Assembly (NCBI GenBank): GCA_013399855.1
Contig: VXAY01012530.1
Span: 6,979,505-7,043,504 of the forward strand
Length of the DNA stretch: 64,000 bases
Source: Oxyruncus cristatus
Taxonomy: Eukaryota; Chordata; Aves; Passeriformes; Cotingidae
Direction: 5' to 3'
Shown: one piece after another, positions 38,472-51,600 of the stretch
How positions within the stretch are numbered: position 1 is the stretch's first letter
How the letters are laid out: each line of letters starts with the position of its first letter
Program-made: the position numbers and the translations under genes
Notes under the pieces: generated by a model
Told to the model about the DNA's origin: nothing
Database searches by the model: none
The model's input: only the letters and a program-made list of their open reading frames with translations

Positions 38472-41400
38472 GTTGGGGTCAAGTGAGATTGTCAGGTAGC
38501 AGTATACAGCTTTATGTTACGTATACATAAGTAAATACATAAATCAAGCATATCTGGCCCAGTCTTTGCATGGATTTCCCATCCTTCTCTCCTGTTTTAA
38601 GAAATCTAATTCCTTCTAAGTGGAGTGGCTCTACCTCCCCATTCAGAGGAGCTGTGTGTCTTCATTAAAACACATATGAAAGCGAAGGAGAAGTTTTGTC
38701 TGTACAATACCCCTACAAACTATTCAATATATTGTTCTCATTTAAAAAAATTTTGAATGAGGATCTTGAATAAAATTCTGCTTAACTAAAATCACTGAAG
38801 GTTTTCCCCTTCGATTTCAGTAGAATCAGATTTTCATATGTTATCACTTACTAATTTAAAATTCAAATAACAACAACAATATAAAATGCCCCACTGGACT
38901 AGGTTATATGATTTTTCCATTTATTCTATTTGTAAATACTAATAAACTTATTCCAAAGCCTGTTGGTGGAGATTGCTACAGTTTTCTCTTGCCAAGGCTT
39001 ACACAGAGTGAAAGTACTCCCAGGATTTTGCAAAAGAAACATTTGGCAAAAGTCCAGGTTATCACTGCTCAGAGAAATTCTGAAGGCTTGATTCAGTTCT
39101 TATGGTAAAATTACATTACTAAACATTCAAGGGAAGCAATCAAATTGGGAGGCTTATTCTTTTTTTTATAAAGTTAATATGCTTCCTTCTTACTGTTCAC
39201 ACTCTTTCGACAAGTCTCAAAGCAAAGACACCAACATATGAAATGATTCAATAGGAACAAACAGGGTTTCTTGCTCCTCTTGCAACACAGTTATTGTTAA
39301 TAGTTTGGATCATTGCAGACCAAATTTAACAAATTAGCAGTGCCTGAAAAATGAAGTCTTATATTTCCAGTATTAGTCACTTTCTCTGATTGATCTTCTA
39401 CTACTGCAACAGAGCAGCCTTATGTAGGAAGCAGAGCAAGCATTTGTCAGTAGCTCAATCACAGTGGTGCTAAAGAGAACTTTACAGCAAAAAGAAATTA
39501 ATGTTCATTTTTGCGTTTTCTGCAGAATTATGTGTCATTTTCAGTTAAGTTTCAAGTCGAGTCTGTTTTGAGAAAGCCTTCATATGAATTCACCCCAGCA
39601 AAAAACAACCTTGCTTTTAGCAAAAAACATGTGAAGTATTTCACCAATCATACTGTGTTCATAAAAGTGTTAATTGGGCTTTGATTCTTTTATAAAGCAC
39701 AATAATATGAGAAACAAACACTCGACTGAGAGAAGGCACTTTTATTTTTTTATCCCTTTTCTTCTTCCCACAAATATCTTTTTCAGGGTGGACTCTGTAC
39801 ATCCATTCTCCCAAAACAAGATTTCCTGTCACACAGCTGTGTTCACTAAAGCCATCAAACGAGTTAATAGGTTATTAATAGCAGTTAAAGGTTATTATTT
39901 GCAATACCCCATCCCAGAAAGAAATCCCATAAGGAATATGAATTCCCATTGGATGCATTTCATATAAATATCTTGAAGAACTGCAGTTATGCCTTGTTCT
40001 GCAAGACCAAACAGACCACTCTTTTCCTAGAGAGACTTCTGCTAAAACAATAGCAAGCTTGCCTTTCTGTGCCTAGTGATAAATCTGGGAACTAAAGATG
40101 TACTATGCATATTGAACAGATCCTTAGGGCATACAAAAGACTTATATTAAAACCAACTCCTAAATATTCAAGAGTCAGTCTAGATTTTCAGGACAGCATG
40201 AGTAAAGAATACAGACAGCAAGAAAATTCAGGTTTAACCCCTTCCAGAATGCTTTTTTGGGATTTTTCCCCAGACTTCCTCACTGCTGTACAAATTCTGC
40301 ACATCTGCACCATCGTAGGCTTGCATGGCTCCGTGCTTGGGAAGAGCTGCATTCCTGCACAAGCCCTTGCAAAATCCATGCCAGCAGTCATTCATCATTT
40401 GCATTCATCACCTTAATTAAATACCTATTTGGATGCATGTTCTCTGATTCACATAGTGCTACATTTTGGTGTGGAGCTGAGTCTTGCAACAACCCTTCAG
40501 CAATGTTTTTTCTTGAGTCTGAGTGTGTTTCAGGATAGGGCTCCACACAGAAGTTCAGAAATACAGATACAGTTAGTCTGAAGCTATAATATTTCATTCC
40601 ACTTTTTCACAGTGCACACACGTCTCTGGAGTGCTGTGGTAGACACTGATACCAACCCACTGCTTCAGGTAAAACAAAAATCTTGTTTCCAAAAAAACCA
40701 GAGGACTAAGCAGCCAAAATTACTTAAAAATATACTCCCGGGTAAAACAGTTCATATGTTTCTATGAATCGTTGGCTGTATTTCTTTTTAATGTACAGAA
40801 ATCCATTTCCCTACAGAGATTCTATTCCTAAGGCTGTTTTATTGTAAGAATTCAACTTATAATAAAGGTAAATGCATATCCTTGCTCATATGCTCATTTA
40901 ATTTTCCCCAGATGAGGCTTTTAAACAGACTATAATTAGCAAAAAGTTCTAGTTCTTAGATATTTGTTTCTACATTACATGGTCACATGACGGAAATATG
41001 AAAGTCCAGAAAACCTTCTGTGTTGTCTCTGAAGCCTCTCAGCCTTCACTTGATGTTGGTTTGTAGCAGAAGGCATTGAATGAAATTGGAAAATAGTGCA
41101 TCTTTATGCTACTGTTAACCTGAAGGAATAATGACTATGTTACCATCAAAGGTTAGTCAAACATTTTAAACCTGTGCAATGACCACATAGATTGCTAAGG
41201 ATCAGAGATGTTTACATATTGCTTACTGTGGAGTAACCAATAATGAGTTGATGAAATAATTGCTCTGATGCCATTGGGATAAAACACTGAAGCACGGCTA
41301 GGTGCGAAGGACAGACAAATTCTTTGCTTCTACAGGCTTTACTTAGTTCCTGAACCAGTTTTACATTCAAACTTCTATCATGAACTTTCAGTTTTCCAGG

Positions 41401-44400
41401 GAATTTTGCCAACGAGCAATTCAAGTTTGTTAAATTGCAATACTCACTTGTACACAAGTAAAATAAAGGTCATAGAAGCTTTTAGTTTGTTTTTTGCAGC
41501 CATCCTGAGAAACCCAATGTGAATGGTGATAAGCAATGCAAGTGATATTAATTCAGAGTTTCCCCTTTAAAAAAGGAAACGGGTCAAAGGATATACCCTC
41601 TAGGGTATGTGCTGGGATTACACACCTGTGATTAATCTAACAAACTGCTGGAGATGTGATTGTTTCTTCATAGAACTGCAGCTGAAACAACAGTTCTTTG
41701 GCAGTAAAATAAATGTAACCCCTTGTGGTGCCCCTAGACATACAAGATAATTACAACAAAGTACCTTCATAGGAAGTTAGGACACTCCTGCTGCATCATT
41801 AAAATAAACGGACCTGCGATAACTGATGCAGCCTTGGAAGTGCCACAGAGGAGCATGGTACTCAAGAGATGAAAGAGATCTGGTCTCCTCCCGGAATGTG
41901 CATGTGACTTCCATTAGCTTTAGTGGAAGCTGAGATTTCTAGTCCAAATCTAGCAAGAATAAGAGACAGGTTTTATCCCTGTGAAGTCAACTGCAGTTTT
42001 GCTATGGAGTTCAGTGGGGCAAGACTTCTGAAGTAAAACTTAATTATCCCAAGGGTTTTCAAGGCCACTCTGTGCTTCACAGTGGAGCCTGGTGCAGAGA
42101 AATTTGAGCTCACCTCGACCAAGCCAGGTGCAGGAGCTGAAGCAGCAGAGGTGCCTCTCCCGATCAATGTACTCTGGACAGCCATTGCCTGGTAAGAGGC
42201 GGCCCTTGTCATGCTGACACCTCATGCCGGGCCAAGACCCCTGCCAAACCCCCACAGTGCTGTGCTGGGTCACAGTGCTGCACCAGAGGTGGCCTGAGGA
42301 CCAACACGCTGAACACCCCCGGGCACCAGAGGCATTTCCCAGGTGTTTTCCCAACAATAAATTAAGTCAAAACACCATAAAGGAGAAATGGTGCTGTAAT
42401 TATGCAACTACATCAATTAAAGGAAGTCAGCGTGTATTAATATCAAATAATTCAAGGTTGTGGTTTGCACGGCTTGGGTGATGACTTGCAGGCCAAAGTA
42501 AGCGAAAGGAAGAAAGGGCTCCCAATGACTTAGTGTCCAGCACCAATCCCATTCTGATCTGTATGCAACATATCCATTTTCATTATAAACATCTCAACAA
42601 CAGGTTTTCAACAGTAGTGATTTCCAAGTTGTCACACAAGCAAACACATCTATGCATCAGAATGCAGTTCTTCTAGATATTCAGTGGTTTATTTCATCAA
42701 ATGTTCATAGCTATATCTCATAATAATGCCCAAATTGTTCTACTTCCCCAGCACACACACCCAGTTACTTGTAGACATATCACTCCAAGGAAGAGCTTTC
42801 TAAAGCTCTGCCCTAAAGACTTGCTTCTCACTTACTAGGATATTTTAAGTCAATAAGACAATTGTCAATAGGCGGCTCTCTGTCTATATCCAAAACATTG
42901 CAAGGTTGCAAGGGTTGCTAACAGACTGCATTGCAATCATGCTGGAGTACCAGATACCACATGTGACAGTCAGTATAGATAGGGTCATTAGGAGAGATAA
43001 TTTATGTTATGTTTATCATCATTTAGTGGGAAATAAAATATGTTGAGGCTGCTTTCCTTCATTATTTTTTTTCTGGGCTGGTAAGCCCAGCAGTGTCAAT
43101 TTATTTGACTCCTACCTCTTCATCCTTTTTAGCTGAGTAGGTGTGCAGATAATGCTGTAAATCTAAAGGAAAGGCTTAGCCTTCAGAGTAGACAATTTTT
43201 TTTCTCTGGAAACAGGAAAATGCAATGGAGCAGTGTATACGTGAAAGTTGTCTTCACCACTTCAAGAATGAAAAATGTGATTTTTATTTTTTAAAAGGGG
43301 TAAAACTGCACAGGCATAAATTTTGCGTAGGTAAATGTTTATGTAGGAAAGTTTACCATGTTACAGAATCCTGTTCTAAAACAACTAGGGCAGTATGACG
43401 CTTTAATGTAACTTCTGGCACAGTAAATTTGTCAGTATAAATGGGGCCCTGAGCTGCACGAACACACCAAGTTGTCTGTCTTGAGCCAATGGAAAAAGGG
43501 CCTAATAGCCAGGCTACAAGGAAACAAGTGCCAGGTTCCAACTTATTTAGAAACACAATGAGAGCATGTGGGATTAGCTTTTAGGGCAAGAGTAAAGAGA
43601 CATTCCAGGAATATCACTCCATTTCATTCCTGCTAACTGATTGCCGTACTTCTTGGCTAAGAGCAGATTCGATTCACCATGACCGGAATCAAATGTTGTG
43701 GATAAGAAGCAAAAGGCAGATAAAAGAGAAACTTTGTTCTTAGATGTTCTTCTACTCTACCACTGAAAAAAATACATGTTATCTAAATACTCCCCTACTG
43801 CAAAATTGGCAAATAAACCCAGAATTTGAAATTGGTTAGGAGGCTAACAGCTGAGGAAAATCTTATAATAAGATTTAATCTTTTTTCCGTGTATACCACA
43901 TATATGAACAAAATTAACGCTAGAAATTTAGAAGTCTCCTAAAAGAATAAAGTAACTGAAAATAATTAAAAACCTAATGTTGTTAGGAACTACTGCTTTA
44001 TATAAGATTTTAAATAATAGAAGTGAAAACAACTTTTTTCCTTTATGAAGTCCAGTGCTGAACTGGAAATTCTGAATTTTGTAGATGAGCTTGAAGAAAG
44101 ACAATTCTACATGTCTACTTTTCTTCAAATTTGATACTCATTCTTGTCAAAATCCTCATATTGATATTCAATACAATCATTCCTAGCATAAACCAGTTAA
44201 CTGACTACATTATTATCACATTATCTTAGTGAATTTTTCTTTTGAAATAAATGCCAATTAACCTAAGGTAGCCTGATGCATAAATGAAATATCTCCATCT
44301 TCATAATTTTCATAAAAGAATAATTATCATGTAAGATAATTTTTTTAATTCAGCAAATTCCCTATTCACAGCAATTTTCTTTAAATATGAAACTTTTTTG

Positions 44401-46805
44401 GTTTACTAATGTGCAAGAATGCTTCTAGAAGAAAGTTGGTGCTTTTAGTTTTAATTACGTTAACCAAAGCCGCCTTCGCCATTTCTGTGTAAAGACCTGC
44501 TGCCCAGTTGCTAGACTCTGTGAAACACCCTTTGTTGCCAGGCTGTACAGATTAACAGGACTCAATAAGCTCTATTTTATAGCTGTACTTTCAGTAAATA
44601 CCTTACAGATGTTTTCAGCTGGAGACTATCTTCCGTCTTTCTGAGTCTGCATCGTTCCTTGGATTTATTTCTACCTGTCTGCATAATTCAAAGTTCACAT
44701 CAAACAAATGGTTATGAGCTTCTCCTCAGCTCTCTGGTCTTCAGCATAGATTGAGTCACAGTCTGAGCTGAGTCCCTCCTTTCATCAGTGCCTATGCCTG
44801 GTTTTGTCAAAAAAGGAAGAGCTTTTGGGCCAGATCTTCACTTCTGGTACATCAGACTGGTTCTCAGGATTAGGTGCTGCTCTCAGCAAACATCACAGTT
44901 ATCCAGGCCAGGCTCTCACCATCCCTGACTGGACAACCTCAGGTAACCCGTATTTATTTCCCTACCCAAACATTAAGAAGTTTCTCCTTTGTATCTCTGT
45001 TTCTCAGCAAGGAGAAGGGTTTTAACCAATGTCACATCCATTCCCAGGGGTATTTTAGGCTCTTGTTTGGAACTGTCTCTGGTTACTGTTCCCTAGTAAG
45101 GAGTGTTTTGATTAACTTAATTGAACCCTGACTGAAAATATTAATTTCAGTCAATATGTTACTCACTTCAATGATTTCATTGCACATTAAAAGGCTCAAC
45201 ATAATTCTTGTTCTGAAGTCATGAACGAAACATTAGGTGGGGGTAGAAAATCTCCAGTAAAAACTGGAGATTGCGTCCTAAAGATATTTCTGTCAAAAGC
45301 CAGAGTCACCATCTAGTTCAAGTCTCCAGCCAGAATGGATGCTCCAAACACCAAAGCTAAGCAGAAGATAACAGGTTGAGCCTGCAGTGCCCATCTGGCC
45401 CAAGCAAATTCAGTCTTGCAGTGAGATTTTGTTACCAAAAAGCTGGGTTTCCTTGTTTTATTTTACTACTCTGGGAAGATATCAGGGGTAAGACCACTGA
45501 AGAGCATGATGGGAAACTCTCGTGAGTCTTGCCTTTTTAAGGCACAGTGGCAGCCTCTGGGGTCATATTGCTGCTACTGACTGTGAGAAGATGAACTCTC
45601 TGAAATAATTGCCCACACAGGACTGAGCTTTTCCCACCAAACTCTGTCCTGCTTGGGAATGGCACCACCATGTAAGGCTGCCCTTTAGGCATACATCCTG
45701 AAAAGCTGGGGCTCACTGTCACCCTCCTCTCCTGTCAGAAATATGATTTCTAATCACATACATGAGTTTCAGAGGTTTGAGATGTTCTCCATGCATGGGA
45801 TTTGTAGTTGCAAGTAGAGAAACCAGTGTACAATATTCCTACAGAGCACCTGCACACTATGGCTTTGTTTTATAAATCACATTTGACTGGGTTTTCGGTT
45901 TCAGAACAAGACAAAAATCCTACTTTGATACTCTTCTTCCCCATCCCCTTATCAAGAAGCCTGTGTCAAAGCTAGAAGCTCATTTACTATTAAAAAAGGA
46001 GTTCCAACATGGTTAAAGCCATTTCCCCTTAACAGATGAGCAATTCTGGCTGAAGTTTTCCAAACTAATACAGCACAACCCAGGGTCACTCTAAGGGAAA
46101 TTTCAGTCTAAGCAGATAACAGATGGCAGAGTTATAAACAATTGAGAACCAAGCCTTTTAGTAGAAACTAACAGAAGACCTCAGTAAGAGGTCGTGCTAA
46201 CATGTCTGCTCATAAAACTTAACTTTTACATGGCATATTCTTATTTCAAAGTGGACATATGAATAGTTATCATAAAATTGTGTACTTTCATAACTTTATG
46301 CTTTTCATCACCTATTTCAATAGCTCTGAGATAGTCCATGCTACACTTTCATTTGGTATGAGCTTATGAAAATAGTGATAGTATCTCATACTATAAATCA
46401 TTTGCAAAGGAAAGGAAGGTTATTGTGGGGGTTTTTTTAAGAAAAGAGTCTATAGATGTGCATACTCATTTAGGTTATTTAAGTATATATAAATATTTAC
46501 GTTGGCCTTTGGTATTAAAATATTTGAGCATTATTTAAAACATAAAAATACAATGATAGAGGGAATTCAAGAGAGCACCCTTCGGGGAAGCACTGCCAAG
46601 GGCATGCTGCAGCTGTGGAGGACAGAAGTGAGTACTAGAGTCCCAAGCAGAGAAATAACACATGCACAAGGCAACCCCACAACTACCTGTGTGTATGAGC
46701 CAGAGCTGTGGCTCCAGGCACAGCCACTCATTTGCCTTGAAAATATCAGAAAGGTCACGTTCTGTGTGCTTTTGATGAGAGGCATCATTTTTGATCATAT
46801 AATGC

Positions 46806-47021
46806 CTAGGACAGGCTGATAGGTCTCAGGATGCTCATGCTATGGTCAACTATGGCTCCATGCTGGACAATAACCGGGGGTGCTGCAGCCACCCCAATTT
46901 CGGCGTGCAGTGTCCGTTTTTCTGCTAGTGACAAGGAGACTATTTCTCGCAGGTGTTTGAGATTCTGCCGTGCAAATGGCAAAGGACTGAGAAGGGAGAA
47001 GCTTCCAAAGCCCTGAAACAT
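46806..47021 (-). other. Coding-like open frame, unassigned
   Basis: On the minus strand an open frame of 71 codons ends at a TAG at 46,806. From about 46,985 leftward it reads RQNLKHLREIVSLSLAEKRT, then LHAEIGVAAAPPVIVQHGAI, with a composition that looks like real protein. A pyrimidine-rich tract ending in GCACGGCAG precedes the AATCTC codons (about 46,966), as a splice acceptor would. I do not recognise the sequence. The plus strand is also open here for 61 codons, and no good splice donor follows, so chance is quite possible. Confidence 0.2.
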
Positions 47022-47483
47022 ATTTTTGTAAAAAAGACAGGATTTTGTTTAACTTCTCTGAATTGTGGCTTATTGCCCACCAAACAAAATGTTAACAAGA
47101 TAAACTTGTAATTTAAATTACTAGTACTTCCAGGATACTTAGAAATGTATATTCTTTTCATCTAGCCTGATGATTAAAAATGCCTTTGGGATCATGCCTA
47201 GAATAATGTTTCGCAGTATGGAGGCCAATAAAGAGTCTTTTGCTAAAAACTTGGATCAGATACACTGTTACTGTTCCCACCTCTTAATCAATTAAAAATA
47301 TGTTTCGTAACAGCATATGCCTTGTAAGAAGGAAAACACAGAAGTTATTCTCCTCTCCGAGAACACACGTAACTGCTACTCAATTTAATGGGACATATAT
47401 ATGTACACCAAAAGAAAAATATCTTCCAGAATATGAAGGATTCGTATGTATCTGTAAATTATTACATGGTTAGGTGCAGGTTG

Positions 47484-47601
47484 GCCTTTTGCCATGCTAG
47501 ACTCAATGCACCCAGTTTTGCCTAGCCTTGGAAGCTGAACAGTCCCTGGTCTGGCTAGCATTTAATGGGGAGACCATCTGGGAATTCAGTGTGCCATGAG
47601 C
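47484..47601 (+). pseudogene. Full-length 5S-rRNA-derived relic (5S pseudogene or SINE3/AmnSINE1 head)
   Basis: The 118 bases align without gaps to vertebrate 5S rRNA. Clear blocks are GCCAT (47,491), TTGGAAGCTGAACAG (47,528), GGTCTGGCTAGCAT (47,548) and GGGGAGACCATCTGGGAAT (47,567). By hand count about 75 of 118 positions agree with the 5S sequence as I remember it, and many differences are C/T or G/A changes. That is far too diverged for a working 5S gene. Either it is an old 5S retrocopy or the 5S-derived head of an ancient SINE3 element such as AmnSINE1. I could not confirm a tRNA-like or Deu-type body in the 150 bases that follow. Confidence 0.75.
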
Positions 47602-48249
47602 ACAAGCCAAGGAGTCACAAGGTGGTGAATATGAGACCATAGAAACTGGATGAGTGGAAAGATTTCATTCAGTTCTCTCAATACTGCTGAACCAATGAAT
47701 GGGAATTTCACCATTGCTCTTGAGCCTCTCCCTGCCTTCCCCCCACCAATGAAATATTCACATTAATTCTAATGGAAAGGATGCTGAAGCATCCAAAGGG
47801 AAGGATACAATGCAAAAGTATCTATAAATGTAGCACAAAATTAAAGTGAAGAAAATCTTAGTGATATAAGTGGGTTTTGAACACTCAGATTCAAATGAAT
47901 GAAATCTGTTTGCAGAAATCTGATTTTTTTTTTTTAATCACTCACCTGAGTCTAATTGGAGACATTTTCTTTAACAATGTGAGCAAAAATCCCTATGGCT
48001 GAACACACTAAATCTGTATGCTTGTAAGCGCTGGGACTGGTACCAAAACCAAACAGAAAGGTACTTTTGATTTGCAAGCACATATACATGTATGTTGGAC
48101 CCCATAGCCATATTGTACATGGCAGGGATGCTTTTGACAGTCAAAACATTTAACATTATGCTATGCTTCTTATTGTGAGATCTAACTAACGCCTGAGGCT
48201 ATTGCACAAAACACTGAAGAAATCTAAAAACCAGTGTGAGCTTTAGCAG

Positions 48250-48602
48250 GAGGACAGGAGGAGGGAACTCCTGAAAGGTGATTGTAGCCAGGTGGGGGTT
48301 GGTCTCTTCTCCCAGGCAGCTACCAGTAAGACAAGAGGGCATGGCCTTAAGCTCTGACAGGAGAGGTTTAGGTTGGATATTAGGAAGAAATTCTTTACAG
48401 AGAGGGTAATCAGGCATTAGAATGGGCTGCCCAGGAAGGTGGTGGATTCACTATCCCTGGAGGTTTTTAAGATGAGACTGGATGTGGCACTTAGTGCCAT
48501 GGCCTAGTAACCGCAGTGGTGTTGGATCAAGGGTTGGACTTGATGATCTCGGAGGTCTTCTCCAATCCATCTGATTCTGTGATTCTATGATTCTATGATT
48601 CC
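48250..48602 (+). mobile_element. CR1 LINE 3'-end fragment with octamer tail
   Basis: About 350 bp of CR1. In order: the CTGAAAGGTGATTGTAGCCA GGTGGGGGTTGG stretch, GTTTAGGTTGGATATTAGGA AGAAATTCTT, and the untranslated GGACTTGATGATCTCGGAGG TCTTCTCCAA. The end is TGATTCTGTGATTCTATGAT TCTATGATTCC, the avian CR1 octamer repeat. This is the clearest CR1 terminus in the window and belongs to a subfamily different from the 9.4 kb copy. Confidence 0.95.
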
Positions 48603-51600
48603 AGCAAGTTCCTTTCCTTGAGGTTTGACCAAGAGAAACAAGACATCCTCAAGACATCAGAAGACATGGTCTTGGTTATTGTCAGATCTTTTGATCACTT
48701 GAATTTCTTCTGCTTTTTTCCCTCTTCATCCTACCAAGAACTGAAGAGTATTTAAACCACAAACTGCTAGTGAAATACAATTAGAGAATGATTATTGGTA
48801 CTTAGATAGAAAACATTTGATAACTTAATGATTCCTAGAGTTCATTTTACTTAAACTTGAGTAACTTTCATGTCATTATTTTTTTTAAGAAAAAAAATTT
48901 AAAAGTTTAATGTCATGGGTATACGCATGCCAAAAAAGGAAAAGAGAACTTATTGAGAACAGATGTTTTGTAAATAAAACAAGCAATTGATGGCAAATTG
49001 CTAGTCGTCATCATCATGCTAATTGTTCTTCCCTGAGCTGCCAGCATCTATAAAAATATTCCAGTATACATCTACCCAGAAATGGAAGGTGAAAAGCTGC
49101 CTGAACTACTGATACAGCAACACCACTGAAATCAAAGGTGCAAAGTGAACACGTAGGTAACTAAATCAGAATAGCAGCATTTGACAACAATTTACAGGGG
49201 TGTAAAATTTCTGTGCCGTGTTCTAGGCAACGAAGAACCACAGGAACTACAATCCATTATCTGAAACTTCACTACCTGCAAACGCAGACAGATACAAGCA
49301 AATTCTTCATTGCAAACAGCAACGGGCTTGCTGTCATTAATCACTACTAGGAGACTATTGAAGACAGACTCTGGGATGGATTTCAGTGGCAGCCTGCAAC
49401 TTTATTAGCTTAACATATCCAAGCATTTAAGTGGATCCAGTGTAGGAGTTAAGGGACTCCCACCATACAAATTATAATTCACAGTTGACTGTCCTAACTA
49501 TAGAAACCAGTTTCAGATATCTGACATCTTCTCACCTTAAAGAGAAAGATAGGAGCATGGAGGGGGGAATGTCAACTTGCAGAGGCTCTGGCTCTCCTTT
49601 TTCAGCAGTTTACCAGCAAAACCCCAGCTCCTCACTTCTGGTAGATCTTACTTCAAACTCATATCTATGCTGCATACCAGCTTCAAGTTTCAAAGTAATT
49701 ATTACAATAAATATTACAAAGGTGTAAAATGTACTTAATGTTTATACCCATGTCCTATCATTATTGTCATAATGACATATGAGTGGAAAAATAGACAAAC
49801 AAGACATAAAAATTCCTGTCCTTCCTCAGTTTTATCCTAATATGAAAATATGTTACTCTGACATCAAAAAAGGCAACCTATTAAATCTGAACACATGGTT
49901 CCTAGATTATAACTACAGGTCAAGAACGTGTCAATGATAGAGGGAGAGCAAGATGCTACCATCTCCTGGCCCAGTCAGCAGGAGAAAAAGCCAATGGAAA
50001 AAGGAGGAGAAACCCTTTTGCTGTCCTGTCCTGCCTTTGGCAAGCTGTTCACAGCCTGGCAGCTCACCAAGGCTCTGATTGCAGTTCTCATTTCTTCGCT
50101 GGGCAAAACCACAGTGTAACATGTTTATTAGGCATGAAACAAAGAAACAATCCCTTTCTAGGAATTAACAGGATTTGACAGTAAATAAATCTTGTTGAAT
50201 AGAGTTTAAATGATAGCTAAGGCAAAGAGCTTTGGAAAGCTGAAAAAAATGGGTGAAGGGAAGAACAAATACAAAAGTATTTTTGGACCCATGAGCTGTG
50301 AGAAATATATTGTAAAGCTTTTGTGACCTGGTTGATGATACACCTTCCATTTCCCTGCTATTGATCAGCAGATTGGATACATGCATTTCAACACCATGAT
50401 GTGGTCTGGAGTAACGCAGGCTCTCAAAACAGCCACAGTCCCAGTATATCCAGGAGGTTTAGCAGTGGATTGAGTGGACCACAAAGTCAACCACTAATGT
50501 GTAGGTTGCATTTTCACACAGAAAAGACAATAAACATATTCTCTTAATCACAAAGAGAAAGAGCCACCATCCAAACTGAAAAAGAAGTGGAATTTTGAAG
50601 ATATGTCATATGGATTTGGACCACTGGCCAAAGACTGTACCCGAGGGCCCAAATGCCTGTACTGCCAGCATCCCCACTGCTGAGCTGGAAGAGCAGGAGC
50701 TGAAGGGCTGGAAACACAAAACAGGACTATAAACTCATTGAAGGTTTGTCTTGGCATTTGTTTTTACAGATTTACAGATGTAACAAATGTTCTGTTTAAA
50801 ATATCCACCCAGCTGCTTTTTATCACCTTCAGACAATTTAGCACACACCAGCGTCCTTCTGGACACCCATCTCAGCCCAGCAAGTATCCTGCTGCATCAA
50901 GAGGCTGCTGGACAGGGGCAGAGCTGGCTGAACCGGCCAGGATAAGAGCCCAGATCTTGGATTGCTGTAGCCACTGACACCCAGCAGAGAGGAGCAGGGA
51001 GCAGCAAGGGTGCTTGCCGGGGGCTGCCTCCCTACACCGAGCTGAGCTCATGCGCTTTCCCTCAGAAAAGAAACCAGCCTGGTCTTCCTGTGTCTTGGCA
51101 TAAGCAAAGCAGGCTGCAAAATCCCTGGCCATTTTGCAAGTCTCCAGCAGTTTAGTGCCCTGGCAATTGCCAGCTTTCCATAGCCACAGATCCTGGTGCA
51201 GGTAACTGCTGGAGAATTAGAAGTGTAAAAACAGAAATGCAGTTACTTTAGAGAGATTTGCTGTTAATTCTCTGTCAGAGGAGGTCTCCTTTGTCAAACC
51301 TTTATGCACTTGAAGAAATAGTGGCTAGTGGAGCAATTACCCCACTAGAGAAGGCAATGGGCCAGAAGCTCCGACCTACAGTGGATAAAAGAAATTTTTC
51401 TCCAGCTGGATCCTAGGCCAGGTTATGCCCACAGGCCACACTAGGCAGGCAACAGCTCTAAGCACAGGCTGTCCAGAAGAAAAGCTGCTGGTAAACAAGG
51501 GCCACTGCCAGCAAGTGCTAATGCGATCCATGCAAAGAGCTGTGCAAGCACCTTTGGCCTTGAGGACATCAGCAGCCAGCACACCACAGTGATGGCTCAG

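Larger units (their letters stand above)
35451..47483. other. Intergenic, no gene recognised
   Basis: Twelve kilobases without a recognisable gene or dated repeat. Structure inside: a GC-rich islet with a palindrome (36.15-36.95 kb), a second islet before an A-rich tract (37.86-38.28 kb), a hairpin at 38.44 kb, an islet with a consensus-like splice donor (42.06-42.36 kb) and a coding-like open frame on the minus strand (46.81-47.02 kb). The rest is AT-rich unique DNA. Confidence 0.6.
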
